Assembly: GCA_023374025.1 (NCBI GenBank)
Contig: SIJG01000002.1
Location: 2,301,626-2,365,625, forward strand
Origin: Heterodera schachtii
Lineage: Eukaryota > Nematoda > Chromadorea > Rhabditida > Heteroderidae
Direction of reading: 5' to 3'
DNA: 64,000 bases
Shown here piece by piece: positions 1 through 12,995 of this stretch (position 1 is the first letter of the stretch; every line of letters starts with the position of its first letter). The notes below the pieces were generated by a model, which ran no database searches, was not told the DNA's origin, and worked only from the letters and a program-made list of their open reading frames with translations. Position numbers and translations under genes: made by a program.

Positions 1-21
1 TTTAATTGCCACAAAATTCAG

Positions 22-266
22 CGGCCATCGAAGCGTTGACGAAGGATTCCATTTTGCATCGTCGCGATGTGAAGACGCTGGTCAGACAGCACAAAGACAA
101 GGGAAAGGAGGAAAAGGAGAGGGCCAAAGGCGGAGCAGAGACAGCGACAAATTCAAACGGAACGGCGGGGACGACGCAACAGCAAAAGGAGGAAGCGGAC
201 ACAGCAGCACAACAGCAGAGACAGAAAACAATTCAAAACGGACACCCAAATGGCATTTGCGTTTAG
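22..266 (+). CDS. 3'-terminal exon of an unidentified gene (5' part outside window)
   Basis: An open frame runs from a splice acceptor (attcag, ending at 21) to a stop at 264-266. It encodes about 80 residues: a basic start (ALTKDSILHRRDVKTLVRQ) followed by a polar, low-complexity tail rich in Lys, Glu, Gln, Thr and Ala. I do not recognise the family. The exon reads as a disordered C-terminus, and the rest of the gene lies upstream of the window. It could instead be a chance frame, because low-complexity purine-rich DNA stays open easily. The next gene on the same strand begins about 300 bp further on. Confidence 0.4.
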
Positions 267-560
267 CCCTTTCGGGCGGATCAAAGGAATTAATTGCATT
301 TTTTGCTTTCTTTTTGAAACACGGCGTTTTTACATAAACGAACAGCGATTTCTGAATTATCTTTTTCTGTTTTGCCCATTCCAATCTGTTTTAAGCTTGA
401 TTGTTTATGTTCTTCTCTATTTGCTCTTTTTCCCGCTTTTCCTTCTCCTCCCATTTGCTTTTCTTCTCTCCCTTCTCTTCCCGTGCCTTTGTCAATTCCT
501 TCTCTCTTCGGTCCTTTTATTTTAATTTCTCGTCACTTTGCCTCTTTTCCATCTCTTAAG

Positions 561-2953
561 GACTCACAATTGTGGTGAGCTTCGTTTGTCTGATGTCGGT
601 AAGTATTATTTTTTGCTTTATTTTGTTCCCATTTCCGTTGGATTTCAGGCAGCCGAGTGAAACTCTTCGGATGGATGGCCGCCAAACGGATGAACAGTTT
701 TATCCGCTGAATCCCTATTTCAATGTGTTAAGCCAATTCCCTGTCAGAATTCGTCCTCCTCCGCGATTCCTATGGTTCAGTGCAAACAGTGTTGCCAAAA
801 GCGCTCTTTTCATCGCTCAAAAATACCAACTTTGAATCTGCCCTTTGCCTTGAGGGAGTGGTGGCGGACAGAGGCAAAGAGAGGAACGACAAAATGGCCA
901 CCGGCGACATCGAAGTGAGATTTATGAGTGGGATTAGCTTCGTAATTAGCCATTTTATGTGCCAATTAGGTGGTCGTCGACGGACTTGGTCAGTGACTGA
1001 CTTCGCCTTACGGTCGATTCGTTTCTGTTCCCTTTTCAGAAGTGCTCAATCCTTCCGATGCGCCGTTGCCCGTCGATGAATCGTCCACCGAATACACGAG
1101 GCAACAACAGCATTTATGCTTAATTTTGCGTTCCTCTTCAGAATAACCCATCGTTACTTGGATTTGCGTTCGGAGAAAATGCAACGGGCAATGAGGCGGC
1201 TCAAAACCATTCGAAAAATTGAAAGAATTTTGACGAACGCATACATTTATTAAGGCTAAGAGCGAGAGTGGTCAGCAAATGCCGTCGCTTCCTGGAGGAC
1301 AGTTGTGGCTTTGTCGAAGTTCAAACTCCGACCCTCGCCCACACGACGCCCGGCGGTGCCGCGGAATTCCCAATCCCCGCCAACAAAAACGGCGACTGCT
1401 TCAGTCTCCCACAGGCCTTTCCCCCGTGGGCACTTCCCTTTCCAATGGTTCCCTTTTCAGAGTCCCCAAATATACAAACAATTGCTAATGTGTGGCTCCA
1501 TCGACCGTTATTACCAAGTCAGTCCAAATCCTTCCATTTTTATCTAAAAATTAAAACCTAAAATGCCCTCTGGTCCTAATTTCTCACCATCTAAACTATT
1601 TCCCCAATTCTTTTAGGTTGCTATTTGTTATCGTGACGAAGGTATTTTCTGACAAAACTAATTAGTTAATTTCCCATTCTAAAATTCCCAAACCCTTTCC
1701 GATGCAAAGCCCGACAGACAACCCGAATTCACTCAGCTCGACTTGGAACTTTCATTCACCTCACAAGAGATGGTTTTGTCACTGATTGAGCAAATGATCG
1801 TCAATTCATGGCCCGATGAAATTGTTTGCTTTTTTAATAATTAAATTTGATCGTAATTCTTTTGAGACTCCCAAACCGACCATCCCTTTTCCGAGAATGT
1901 CTCATCGTGAAGCCGTTAGTGATTTATCATGCCACTAATTTACAAACTTCCGATTTTAGATGGATAAATTCGGCACTGATAAACCAGTCAGTTTTTTTGG
2001 TTGGGTTACTGTCCATTCTTTTGTCCAGTGATTTTTAAGGACATCGGCATGGATGGCTCTTTTCCTCGTTTCGATTTTCTGTGGGTTCTCAAATTCCCGC
2101 TTTTCACTCGAAACGACTCCACCAATTGCCTGGAAAGTTCGCACCACCCATTCACTGTTGGTATTCTTCCGATTATTGTTATTCTTCCAAATAACCAAAA
2201 CTTAGGCGCCAATTCCCGAACATTTTGAAAAACTTTGTCAGGGGAAGGATCTCGACCAAATCGAAGGTTTTTTAGCTGACACTCCCTTTAACCTCTTTAA
2301 ATGAATGTTAGCTCAACATTATGACCTCGTCCTGAATGGCGTCGAAATTGGCGGAGGCTCGATTCGAATTCATAATTCAAAAGTGCAGCGATATGTGATG
2401 GAACAAATACTCAAATTGAAGACGGAAGAATTGGTCCGGGGTTTTAAAGAAATTCGATAAAAAATAGCCTATGTTTAGGAGCATTTCCTCAATGCTTTGA
2501 GTTTTGGCGCACCACCCCACGGTAAGTTGCTGACAAAAGACGCTGGCGGGAAAGGGAATTCTAAACTCGAGATTTTTCGCAGAAATGAAAGCAAAATTTA
2601 ACAGAAAAAATAATACCTAGAAACTTTTATTGTTAGCATTATTTAAATTCGATAAATTATAGGAGGCTTCGCCTTGGGATTGGACCGATTTATTGCCCTC
2701 TTGAATTTCGAAGGTGGTGCGGTTTTGTAAAAAGTCGTTTTTCAATTTACTTTAAGGGAATGCGAAGTGTACGATCCGTGACGTCATGGCATTTCCAAAG
2801 GTGGGGGTGCACTTGGAATTGCCATTTCCCTAATTAATTTCCATAATTAAGGCATCTTCCGGCCGTTGCCCAATGACAAATTCGCCCACTTCGCCTTCCG
2901 AAGAATTGCTAAGCCGATATGGACTTGAAAAGAAAAAGGATGAAAAGGAATGA
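561..2953 (+). CDS. dars-2: mitochondrial aspartyl-tRNA synthetase (bacterial-type class II), first exon not found
   Basis: This enzyme charges mitochondrial tRNA-Asp with aspartate. Spliced exons give the OB-fold anticodon-binding domain ([18 protein letters not shown], then a [11 protein letters not shown] segment), the catalytic start ([16 protein letters not shown]), the motif 2 region (SLPQ joined to [10 protein letters not shown], then [12 protein letters not shown] and [14 protein letters not shown]) and motif 3 ([14 protein letters not shown]). The C-terminus has MAFPK and an [13 protein letters not shown] tail typical of the family, with stop at 2951-2953. No ATG was found in frame before 561, so at least one 5' exon, probably with the mitochondrial presequence, is missing from this call. 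Two oddities: several introns have GC donors, and the GAD insertion domain normally lying between TDKP and LWV-FPLF is absent, leaving only about 20 residues between them. Confidence 0.88.
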
Positions 2954-3009
2954 ATTTTTATCCATATTTTTCATTGTTGTTAATTTAAATACGAAACACA
3001 AACGGAAAT

Positions 3010-3761
3010 TCAGTCAAAGTCTATCTCATTGCATGACACGGGGTGCTTCAGCGGTACTACTGACTTTTTGTCCACGTCTCGGGGCAAGGCCTTTCGCATG
3101 TCTTAATTCAATTCATTTTATTCAATTCGTAAGAAAGTGGCATAAAACTCACCGAATGCATCTTCGTCCTCGTGGGTGTCATCGCCGGAATAATAATCGA
3201 CAATTTGCCTGTAAACCGTATAACCCAACCGTTTGTACATATTAATCGCCGTTTCGTTGCTAATCCGCACGAATAAATCGACGAAGAAACAGTCCTCCCT
3301 AAATGGAGATTTGATTTCGGGAATAGGAAGGCCGGGTCGGCACTCACTTCTCTGAGACCGCCTCCAACTTCTGCATGAATCTGGCCGCCAGGCCCATGCG
3401 GCGGTATTCCGGCGCCACACTCACTGCGGTGACGTGGCCGTGCCAATTTTGGTCTCGTCCCTCCGATTTGCCCATTACTTCGGTTGACAGTTTTATCATT
3501 CGATTCCCAACCGAAAGGCCACCACTCACTGTATCCCATAAGGTCGCCGGAGAGATGTTCAGCGACCATAAAATAATCGGGCCAATTCACCAAATAATGC
3601 AAATAAAAGGGCAATCCGTACTGAAAAGGGGCGCGATAAAGGAACGAAAGTGAGCAGAGAATTGCTTTTTGGATTCACTTCACCGTCTCAGTCAGCGGGT
3701 CGAGATTCACTGCACCGAAACGGAACAAATCGAAAGGCTCAAAGGGACGACACGACGACAT
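3010..3761 (-). CDS. naa-20: N-alpha-acetyltransferase 20, NatB catalytic subunit
   Basis: Catalytic GNAT subunit of NatB, which acetylates the N-termini of proteins starting Met-Asp, Met-Glu, Met-Asn or Met-Gln on the ribosome. The start at 3761 gives MSSCRPFEPFDLFRFGAVN then LDPLTET, joined by a GT-AG intron to YGLPFYLHYLVNWPDYF. Later exons give the acetyl-CoA loop (VAPEYRRMGLAARFM), the FFVDLFVRISN strand and the YKRLGYTVYRQIVDYY block. A final exon carries MRKALPRDVDKKSVVPLKHP and stops at 3010-3012. Length and order match the family throughout. A small membrane-protein gene lies 230 bp upstream on the same strand, so the two could be co-transcribed. Confidence 0.9.
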
Positions 3762-3992
3762 GACAAAACGGAAAGAAAGAGAATACGATAAAAGTGGAAA
3801 ACAATTCGGAAACAGAAATTTGGTCATAGGGACCGAAAAATGCACAAATTCCAACGGTTTGCTGTTTCTATTTTACTTGTTTGTTTCTACATGTAAAACA
3901 GCATTCAATTATATATAATGGAACAGAAACACAAATAAATATAATAAATTGGTCCCTTCCGATTGGCCATTCTTTTTCTGTTCTTCTTCTGT

Positions 3993-4311
3993 CTATTGCT
4001 CTTTCTGTCCCACGATCCGTTCCCTTCTTTTCATTGCTTCGCTGTCGTCAATGCCAACCCAACCCAATGACGGGAATTTGTCTTTGATCCATTTCACATA
4101 AATCAGTTCCCGACGATCATTCAATGGTATTAAATTTGGGTTGTTTTGCATTGAGTAGTAAACAAAGTGCAGCCCTAAAGAATGAAAGTGTTCGTTTGCT
4201 TAATTAAAGAGAAGGCGTACCAATTAAAATTCCAGCAAATGCCAACGATTCACCCCAAATTCTTTTTGGGATCCAAATTACCTTATTGAATATTTTTATT
4301 TTCGTGCCCAT
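3993..4311 (-). CDS. small single-pass membrane protein, family not recognised
   Basis: Two exons encode about 90 residues. Exon 1 starts at 4311 (MGTKIKIFNKVIWIPKRIWG) and ends in a phase-1 GT donor. Exon 2 begins after a tttag acceptor near 4173 and runs to a TAG at 3993-3995. The protein has a basic start, one hydrophobic stretch crossing the splice (ESLAFAGILIG-GLHFVYYSM), then a charged tail with RELIYVKWIKDKFPSLGW and a Lys/Arg-rich end. The layout of a short N-terminus, one helix and a soluble tail resembles small mitochondrial inner-membrane proteins, but I cannot assign it. It lies 230 bp upstream of NAA20 on the same strand. Confidence 0.6.
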
Positions 4312-4681
4312 CTAAATTTTAGCCATTTAATGGTGAAAACGAATACACAAAAATATGCGTATTATTGTAAGATGAATCCCGCTTTTGGTTGGGATGCTTG
4401 GACTAAAAAGATGAAGTTTTCGGCTCAAATTAAATTGGAAGAGTTATTTTGATGGAATTTTCTATTTTTTTCCCTTTGGTCAATTGGAAAATTTTTAAAG
4501 CGAATTAGCCGAGGCGTTCTGTTATCTATTTGTATTTAAATTTCAAAATCAGATATTTTTTGTTTTTTAAAATAAAAATTGAAATGGATAATTGCGACTT
4601 TTCTGTGCCTGCCCATCGTAATGTTGTTAGTTTTAATTCATTTATCAATTATTTCATTTACAATTAGTGAACGGACCTTTT

Positions 4682-6226
4682 ATGACCGGGCGCCGTCCCG
4701 ACAAAACGCTTTTTTGTACTTTTAAAGTTAAATTTACCATCGTTCCGCAAAGCACTCACTATCATTTTTAAATTTTTCACGTGAATTTCAGTCGGTTCCG
4801 TTCGCATCGGACATTCTCGACGGTGTTTTTCCGGGTAAGGCCATCCTCGTCAAGGGCACTGTTCTCGCATCTGTTCCTGATCAGCGCTTTGTAATTGATT
4901 TGTGCTGTGGAATTCTCGTCAATGGCGACCATCGCGACGATAAGGTCCGATTTGATTTACAAATTGCTTTTTTTGCCGCACTAAGCCTTCGTTTGGCTTT
5001 TATTTTTAATTCCCTTTTGCGATTGTTTTCCATTCTTCCCTTTTTAGGCCCTTCATTTCAATCCTCGCTTTGACTCCTCCGCCATTTCGCTGTTCTTCCG
5101 CCGTTCCCTCTTTTATTTCCTATTCGAACTTTTAAGGTTTTCGAAACCCGACAGAGACATTGTGCTCAATTCGCTGATAAACAACGTTTGGGGGGCCGAG
5201 CAGCGCTGTGCCAACCCTCTCGAAAAGGGCCGACCATTCGCCGTTCGAATTCTGATTTTACGTGACTATTTCAAAGTGAAAATCCTACGAAAGCAAGAAA
5301 TAAAATTGGCTCTTTTCTTCCCTTTTTAGGTTTCGTTAAATGGGAAACATTTGAGTGATTTTATCCATCGAATTCCGATTGATCGGTTCTTTTTTTTTTT
5401 TTGCTAATTTACTTACAAAGCCTCAATTTTTTTCCAATTATTAGGATCAAATGCATTTATGTGCAGGGATGTGTCGCCATTGAGCTCATCGAATACCAAG
5501 GGACGGTCTGTTCCGTCTTTTTCTCCCCTTTTCCCATCGTTCCCTTCCATTTTCAGTGTCCCCGTCCTTCCTCCCCAACGCTTTCCGATCCGTCCACCGA
5601 TTCTTCGAATTTAAATGAATCCATCGAAATTTCGAAACCAGTATTGTCTCCTCCGGATTTGATATTGTACCTTTTTACTTTAGGAAATTCCGTTCATTTT
5701 TTCGCTTCCCTTCGATGGCTTTGCGCCGTCTCGCGAAGTGTTTGTCATTTTGACCCCTCTGCTCAACGCTTCCTATTTCGCCGTCAATGTTTTGCGTGGC
5801 ACCGAATACATTTTTCACATGCGAGTCGATCTGCCAAATCAAATCGACCGGAAACGCGTAAATCGATCAAATTATTCAATTTGTTATTTTGGAGAAACAC
5901 CGCCCTTTTGCAGGGAGCCATCGTCAGAAACAGCACAACGGACGGAGTTTGGCAAAGCGAAGAGAGACAATTGGGCCGTTTTCCGTTCACTTTGGGCGTC
6001 ACTTCGGACCTCAAAATTGCTGTTGTTGCGCAGGGTTTTAAGGCATTTCACTCCCATTCCATTGACAATTAATTGCCTCTCTCTTTTTGAGGTTTTCGTC
6101 GACGGAGCGTCCGTTTGCGACTTCACTTTTCGTGCTTCAGCTCCGCCACCAACAGAAGCAAATCGACTGACAATTGTTGGTGATGTTGGGGTGCAAAAAT
6201 TCATTTTTCGTAACCAAAAGAATTAA
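4682..6226 (+). CDS. tandem-repeat galectin (two carbohydrate-recognition domains)
   Basis: Beta-galactoside-binding lectin of the cytosolic or non-classically secreted type; no signal peptide is seen. The start at 4682 ([15 protein letters not shown]) joins in phase 0 to [20 protein letters not shown]. Domain 1 has the galectin signature residues in order: [40 protein letters not shown] and an IKCIYVQG strand. A Ser/Pro-rich linker follows, then domain 2 ([49 protein letters not shown]) ending at 6224-6226. In domain 2 the HxNPR motif is replaced (LNASYFAVN), so its sugar binding is probably altered. A ttag acceptor just before the start could be a spliced-leader site. Confidence 0.85.
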
Positions 6227-6467
6227 TTTGCTCAGTCCATACAATTGGAAAAACTTTTCACTTTCGAATTTGATTAGAATATCCAATTCCCTGCTTTGTT
6301 TTATGCATATTGTGACATTTTCGGGTAATTATTTATTGAAATTGTATTTGTAATTAGATAAAAGGGCAGTGACAAAATGCGAAAAATAATTTCATGTCGA
6401 ATGTGATAAAATGAAAATCACTTATTCCCTACGAAATTGAAGAATCCTTCCACAGTTTAGTCGGCCC

Positions 6468-8227
<1,760 letters not shown>

Positions 8228-8500
8228 TTGGCCAAACTTAAACAGAGAAACATGGGGAATATTTATTGTTGTGTGAGTGATTTTGCAAAGAAAATATCAA
8301 TTTGTTTGGAAAGCATTTTTATGCATTAAGTTTGTTTTGAAAACAAAAACAATTTAATGACGATTCATGTAAAGCGAATAACATTCAAAAATACTCAATC
8401 GGACAATGAATGTGTGCTGTTAGGCAGTTTCAGCAACAATATCCAAATTTGCAACAACAATTATTATTCTTCTGTCGGAAACTGTTCCTTCGCGTTCCGC

Positions 8501-10711
8501 TCAAATTGCGAAGCTGCGCTCGTCGTCGTCCGGCACTCGCACGTCGTCAATTTTGAGAACCATTCGCACCACCTATGAATTTTTGAGTTATTTAACAAAT
8601 GTCATTCTCAATCCCACTTGGGTGGCCAGAGAGATTTGCTCCCTCTTCGAGAGAAGTGTTTCGATTATGCCCTGTTCCTTCATGTCGTTAGTGCCCGTCT
8701 GCAGACAATCAACGCCCAACCACGGGTTTTGCGCTTCGATTTGTTTCGCTTTCAGCTCAGTGAGCGTATCGATCGGCGGAAGACCCGAGTTTTCGGCCAA
8801 AGCCGCCGGAATACTCTCTAAAGCATCGGCGAAGGCACGGAAGGCGTACTGCTCGACGCCAGCGACCTAAGAAAACATGCAAAGATGGCAAAGTGACCAA
8901 AGATCTTCGCTCACTCTATCGGCTTCTTCCGCCACTGCGATGGCACATGCCAACTCAGCCGCCCCTCCCCCGAACACAATTTGGTTGTCTCTGATCAGAT
9001 TCCGAACCACACAAAATGCATCGTGCAACGAACGCTTTGTCTCCTCAATCACCTTAATTTGGCATAATTTGAATGTGTTCATTCTTCAGTTAGTTCTCTG
9101 ATTGCCATTTTATTTCCTCCCCGAATCAAAACAGTCACTGCCCGACTGTTCAGGCATTGCTCAATACACAGCATTTGCTCGTTGTCCGTGCCGAATTTCA
9201 GCTCGTGCACCAGCCCAGCCGAGCCGAGTTTCTCGGGAGTCAATTCGGCAAAACGTGGGACAATGCGACCATTTGTTGCGATAGCAACCAACTGAAAACA
9301 AAAATTTTCAGCCGTGGTTATTTACTTCCCAATACTTCAATTTCCGGTCCGCCAACCCATCGAACTGCGGGCAATTGGTTGTGCAGCAGCAAATGGTTAG
9401 CCTCGTCATCAAAACCCCATTGGCACAATGCCAACGTTGCTCCGCATGATTTAACCTAACAAACAAAAAATCTTAAATGGGCAAAAGTATTGGGAAATGA
9501 GTTAAAATCGTCAATCTTGATGTGGGAAATGCCAGCAACTGGGTTTGTCCCCGGTTCAAAGGCTTACCTCATTAATCATTTTCTCAAAAGTTTCCTTCTC
9601 GTAACGTTGCAATTGTTTGAATTCGTCAGTTGAAGCAATGTCAAGTTTGTGCTTGAAATCAATTTTAATTCTTGTTTTGGTTTGAAAATCTGCTCACTTT
9701 TGTCTTCGGTTTTGGCGGTTCGAATGGGCACGTCAAAATTGCGATTTTGGCATTTTCAATGCAACGCGGCATTTGCGGGTGACTCTGCACATTTGAAAGG
9801 CGTTATTTTCAATGAATCCTTAAAACTCACCAAAGTTTTGTCAATGACTACTCCTCTGATCAGTGCCGTCTCCTCCATGCGTCCGCCGACTTTTCCGATA
9901 ACTTTGATCAGCTCGAAGTTCACGTCATGTTGTCCAAGGTCGGCAACAGAAAGGACGGCATCAACCGCAATTTCACCGAGTTGGCGCAAACACTTGTTCA
10001 CACTAAAACGATATTTTAACTCAAAACTTGGAGACAAACTCACACTTTGGAGCCGAGCGAAGTCATCGCACTTTTGACCAGCGCCTCTCTGTCATCGATG
10101 GGAAATTGTTGCGCAATTGACTCCAACTTTTCAATGGCTTTTTTGCATGCCAATTCGAATCCGTCGGCTATTTTCGTCGGGTGAATTCCTTTGTCCAGCA
10201 GAGACTCGGCATGTTCGAGCAGAGCACCGGCCAACACTACATGGATTCGGCAAAACTTACAATGAGCACAGCACGCACTTTGTCACTTACCGACCACTCC
10301 CGTGGTACCATCGCCAATTTCGTCGTCCTGCGATTGGGACAGCTCAACCATCAACTTAGCCACGTGGTGCTCAACGTCCATATTCTAAAATGGCATCAGT
10401 TAATTAGAGTAACAACAACAAACGAAGTCACTTTCATAATCGTCGCTCCGTCATTCGTAATTGTCACTTCGCCATCAGAGCTTACGAGCATTTTGTCAAG
10501 GCCCCGAGGACCCAAAGAAGTTTTTAATGTGTTGGCCACATGTTTAGCAGCGATTATATGACTCTGAAGTGAACAAGATTTGTTAAATAGATTTAAAAAG
10601 AGTTGCCTTGAGAGCTTGAATGCCGGTCAAACGTTTTTGTTTCTCCTGCTCGCGAATAACAATAAAAGGTTGCCCCGACTCATCAAAAAGCAATTGTCCT
10701 GCAGTCGCCAT
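8501..10711 (-). CDS. cct-5: T-complex protein 1 subunit epsilon (CCT5 chaperonin)
   Basis: Epsilon subunit of the eight-subunit cytosolic chaperonin TRiC/CCT, which folds actin, tubulin and WD40 proteins. The start at 10711 reads [20 protein letters not shown], followed by the ALKSHI region and [14 protein letters not shown]. The ATP loop (TITNDGATI then the DDEIGDGTT region) is spread over exons near 10270-10490. Later parts include [72 protein letters not shown] and [18 protein letters not shown]. The C-terminus has [17 protein letters not shown], with stop at 8501-8503. The RSLHDAF and [16 protein letters not shown] blocks point to epsilon rather than another CCT subunit. Confidence 0.93.
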
Positions 10712-11205
10712 TTTCTACTAAACAGTGAAATGTAAGTAGTCATTTATCAAATAGAACAATTGGCAAAGCATTGGAAAAAGGCAGTTTATATGTATCCTAT
10801 AGAAGCGAATTCGTACATGTTGGAAACTTGGTATTAGAGATGGCATATACAAAATGCGTAGCCGTTATTAGTGCAAATCTTTAAGATATTTGCAATTAAA
10901 CTTACTTGGCATTTTAATATAATTTGCGAAATTTTTAGCCGCTAATTCAAAAATTCCATTTAAATGATAGCAACTTTTGTCAGGATTGGACCCTTTTAAA
11001 AATCGCCCCTAACAGTAGTTTAACAATTTACTGATCATTAACCAATTTTAATACAACCAATCAAACAAAACCATTTATACATAAGCGAGATATGAACAGT
11101 TTAGGAATATCACATATATACAAATAGCCAAAGCCTAAGAGATTCAGAACAACTAGCAAATCTCCACATTATGCAATATAAAGTCATCATAGATCGCTCC
11201 TCCCA
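10712..11205. other. intergenic region between CCT5 and arginine kinase
   Basis: About 490 bp, AT-rich, between the 5' end of CCT5 and the 3' end of arginine kinase, both on the minus strand. I see no open frame with coding character. It should hold the arginine kinase 3' UTR and the CCT5 promoter or spliced-leader acceptor. No repeat was recognised. Confidence 0.5.
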
Positions 11206-12610
11206 TTATGCTTTCTTCTCCAATTCGATCAGGTGTTTCACTCCGTCGTACATCTGCTTCACCGCTTCGAACTCCGTGAGACCCAGGCGTGCCTTGTTGC
11301 TGATGTCATAAACGCCGCCAGCGCTAAATAGAGGACAATTGTTTAAGAACAGAGCAATAGACAAATCACCTCTCGGAATGTTCGCCGTGAATCCCGCGGA
11401 TTTGCAATTTCAGGCCGTCACAGATGGACTTGAAGTCGGGTTTTGCGCTGATCTTCGGAAGTCTAATATGCACACTCGCGCGAACAGTCGTTCCCAAGTT
11501 GGTAGGACAGAAAGTCAGCCAGCCAAGACGGTCGTCACGCGAAAACGGAACTTTGGATTCGATGGCCTTGACTCCCTTTATGAGACGCTCCAGCACTTGT
11601 CCAACATTGCCGCCATTTTGCATTGAAATGATACGGAGATGCTTAATTAAAAATTGATATCAAAGATGGACAAAAAACAAACATACATCTTCCTCATTGA
11701 CCCACACCAAAAAGGTTTTCTTGGCGTTATGGAAAATTCCGCGTCCGGTGGGCCAATAACGGCAAGCATTGGCCTCCTGCAGAAAACGGTCGCCCTCTTT
11801 AAACAAGAAGTGGTCGGCAATCAGCTAAACATTCAAAAATTAATGGCTTAATATTTGTTGGACCGAACGAACCTGGTTCTGTACGTCCTTGGTCATGCCC
11901 TGGAGCGGATAGTAGGTGCCTCCCAACTCGGCATCTAAAACATTAATGTTACAAAGAAAATAATTAGCGGTTGCCTACCGCTCTTCAGCTGCTCGAAGAC
12001 CGCTTTGACCTTTGATTCCATCTCGACGTAATTCTCCTTGGTCAAGCAAGGGTTGAATGGGTATCCCTGAATACGACTGTTTTTTGGTATGTTAAATTCA
12101 AACAAAAACCTGAAGAGAGCGGCCGCAACGAACGCGAGTCGAATTGATGAATTTCCCCTCCGGGTCCAAGTCCGTCAGCAGTTGAGTCTTCCCCTCACCA
12201 AGGTCCGTTGCCGGTTGCTTGCTGCTCGGTCCAAAGCCACCATGATAGTCGTTGATGATCGGGTCGAACAATGGTTTGAAGAGTGTGTAAGCCTCGGCTG
12301 AATGAATGTTTAATGTTTGTGATTATGTGTAGTCATTTAACTGACCATCTGGCGCATACACGCCGACACCACTGTCCAAGTTGGCAACCCCCGATTGGAT
12401 GACGTCCAAAAAAGTCGCTCCGAGCTTGGTACGCTTGTCCTTGCATGCATCGACGACGTCCTTGGTGAGGTACTTCTTCAACAACGATTTGCAATCAGCC
12501 GCCGCCTGAAAGTCAGTTCAAAATTAGAATAGTTAACACAACATTGTGTGCACCTGAAGCTTTTTGTAGCCAGCCTCAATTTTGTCAATTACTTCCTGAG
12601 GGACAGCCAT
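11206..12610 (-). CDS. arginine kinase (phosphagen kinase)
   Basis: Reversibly transfers phosphate from ATP to arginine, buffering ATP in muscle and other invertebrate tissues. The start at 12610 is [19 protein letters not shown]. The N-terminal domain includes [20 protein letters not shown] and the [12 protein letters not shown] region; the [20 protein letters not shown] stretch is typical of arginine rather than creatine kinases. The catalytic domain has [27 protein letters not shown], the active-site cysteine in [18 protein letters not shown], and a C-terminus ending [15 protein letters not shown] then EKKA, with stop at 11206-11208. It is a single-domain enzyme of normal length. No signal or mitochondrial sequence is seen, so it is probably cytoplasmic. 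Confidence 0.95.
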
Positions 12611-12995
12611 TTTGGTTTGTTTCAAATAATATGTATATCTGAAAATAAAAATATGCGTTTAAAGAGAGGATAAAGTTTGGTAAGTAAATGAGATGACGAA
12701 ATTGGAATTCAAAAAAAAAATTATGAATGAATGAAGGACGTACACGAACGTATGAATTTATATACTAAAATTTCGCTGGAGACTCACTTGGCTATGGGTC
12801 AACTCCAATGTGCAGAGAAAAGCCTAGTACTATCTCGTCATTCTCTTTTTCTTTGTTATGGCGTACTATTTCATATCTCTAACACATAAAAAACATTAAT
12901 TAGGACTGATCTTAGAATTTTTCTGGCTCTAATTTTACTCTGTTTTACAGTATCTGCGGTATTCCTTTAAGAATAAAATGAATACGATATTTTGA
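12611..12995. promoter_or_regulatory. divergent promoter region, arginine kinase / THOC5-like gene
   Basis: A 385 bp AT-rich spacer between two genes transcribed away from each other. It must contain both 5' control regions. No specific motif can be assigned with confidence. The sequence around 12600-12650 just upstream of the arginine kinase ATG is A/T-rich and could hold its spliced-leader acceptor. Confidence 0.4.

Noticed and set aside
250..525. A hydrophobic 91-codon plus-strand frame as the first exon of the AspRS gene
   Set aside because: It overlaps the preceding gene's stop region, is a Phe/Leu-rich reading of T-rich DNA, and has its own stop at 523-525 before the first recognisable AspRS codons.
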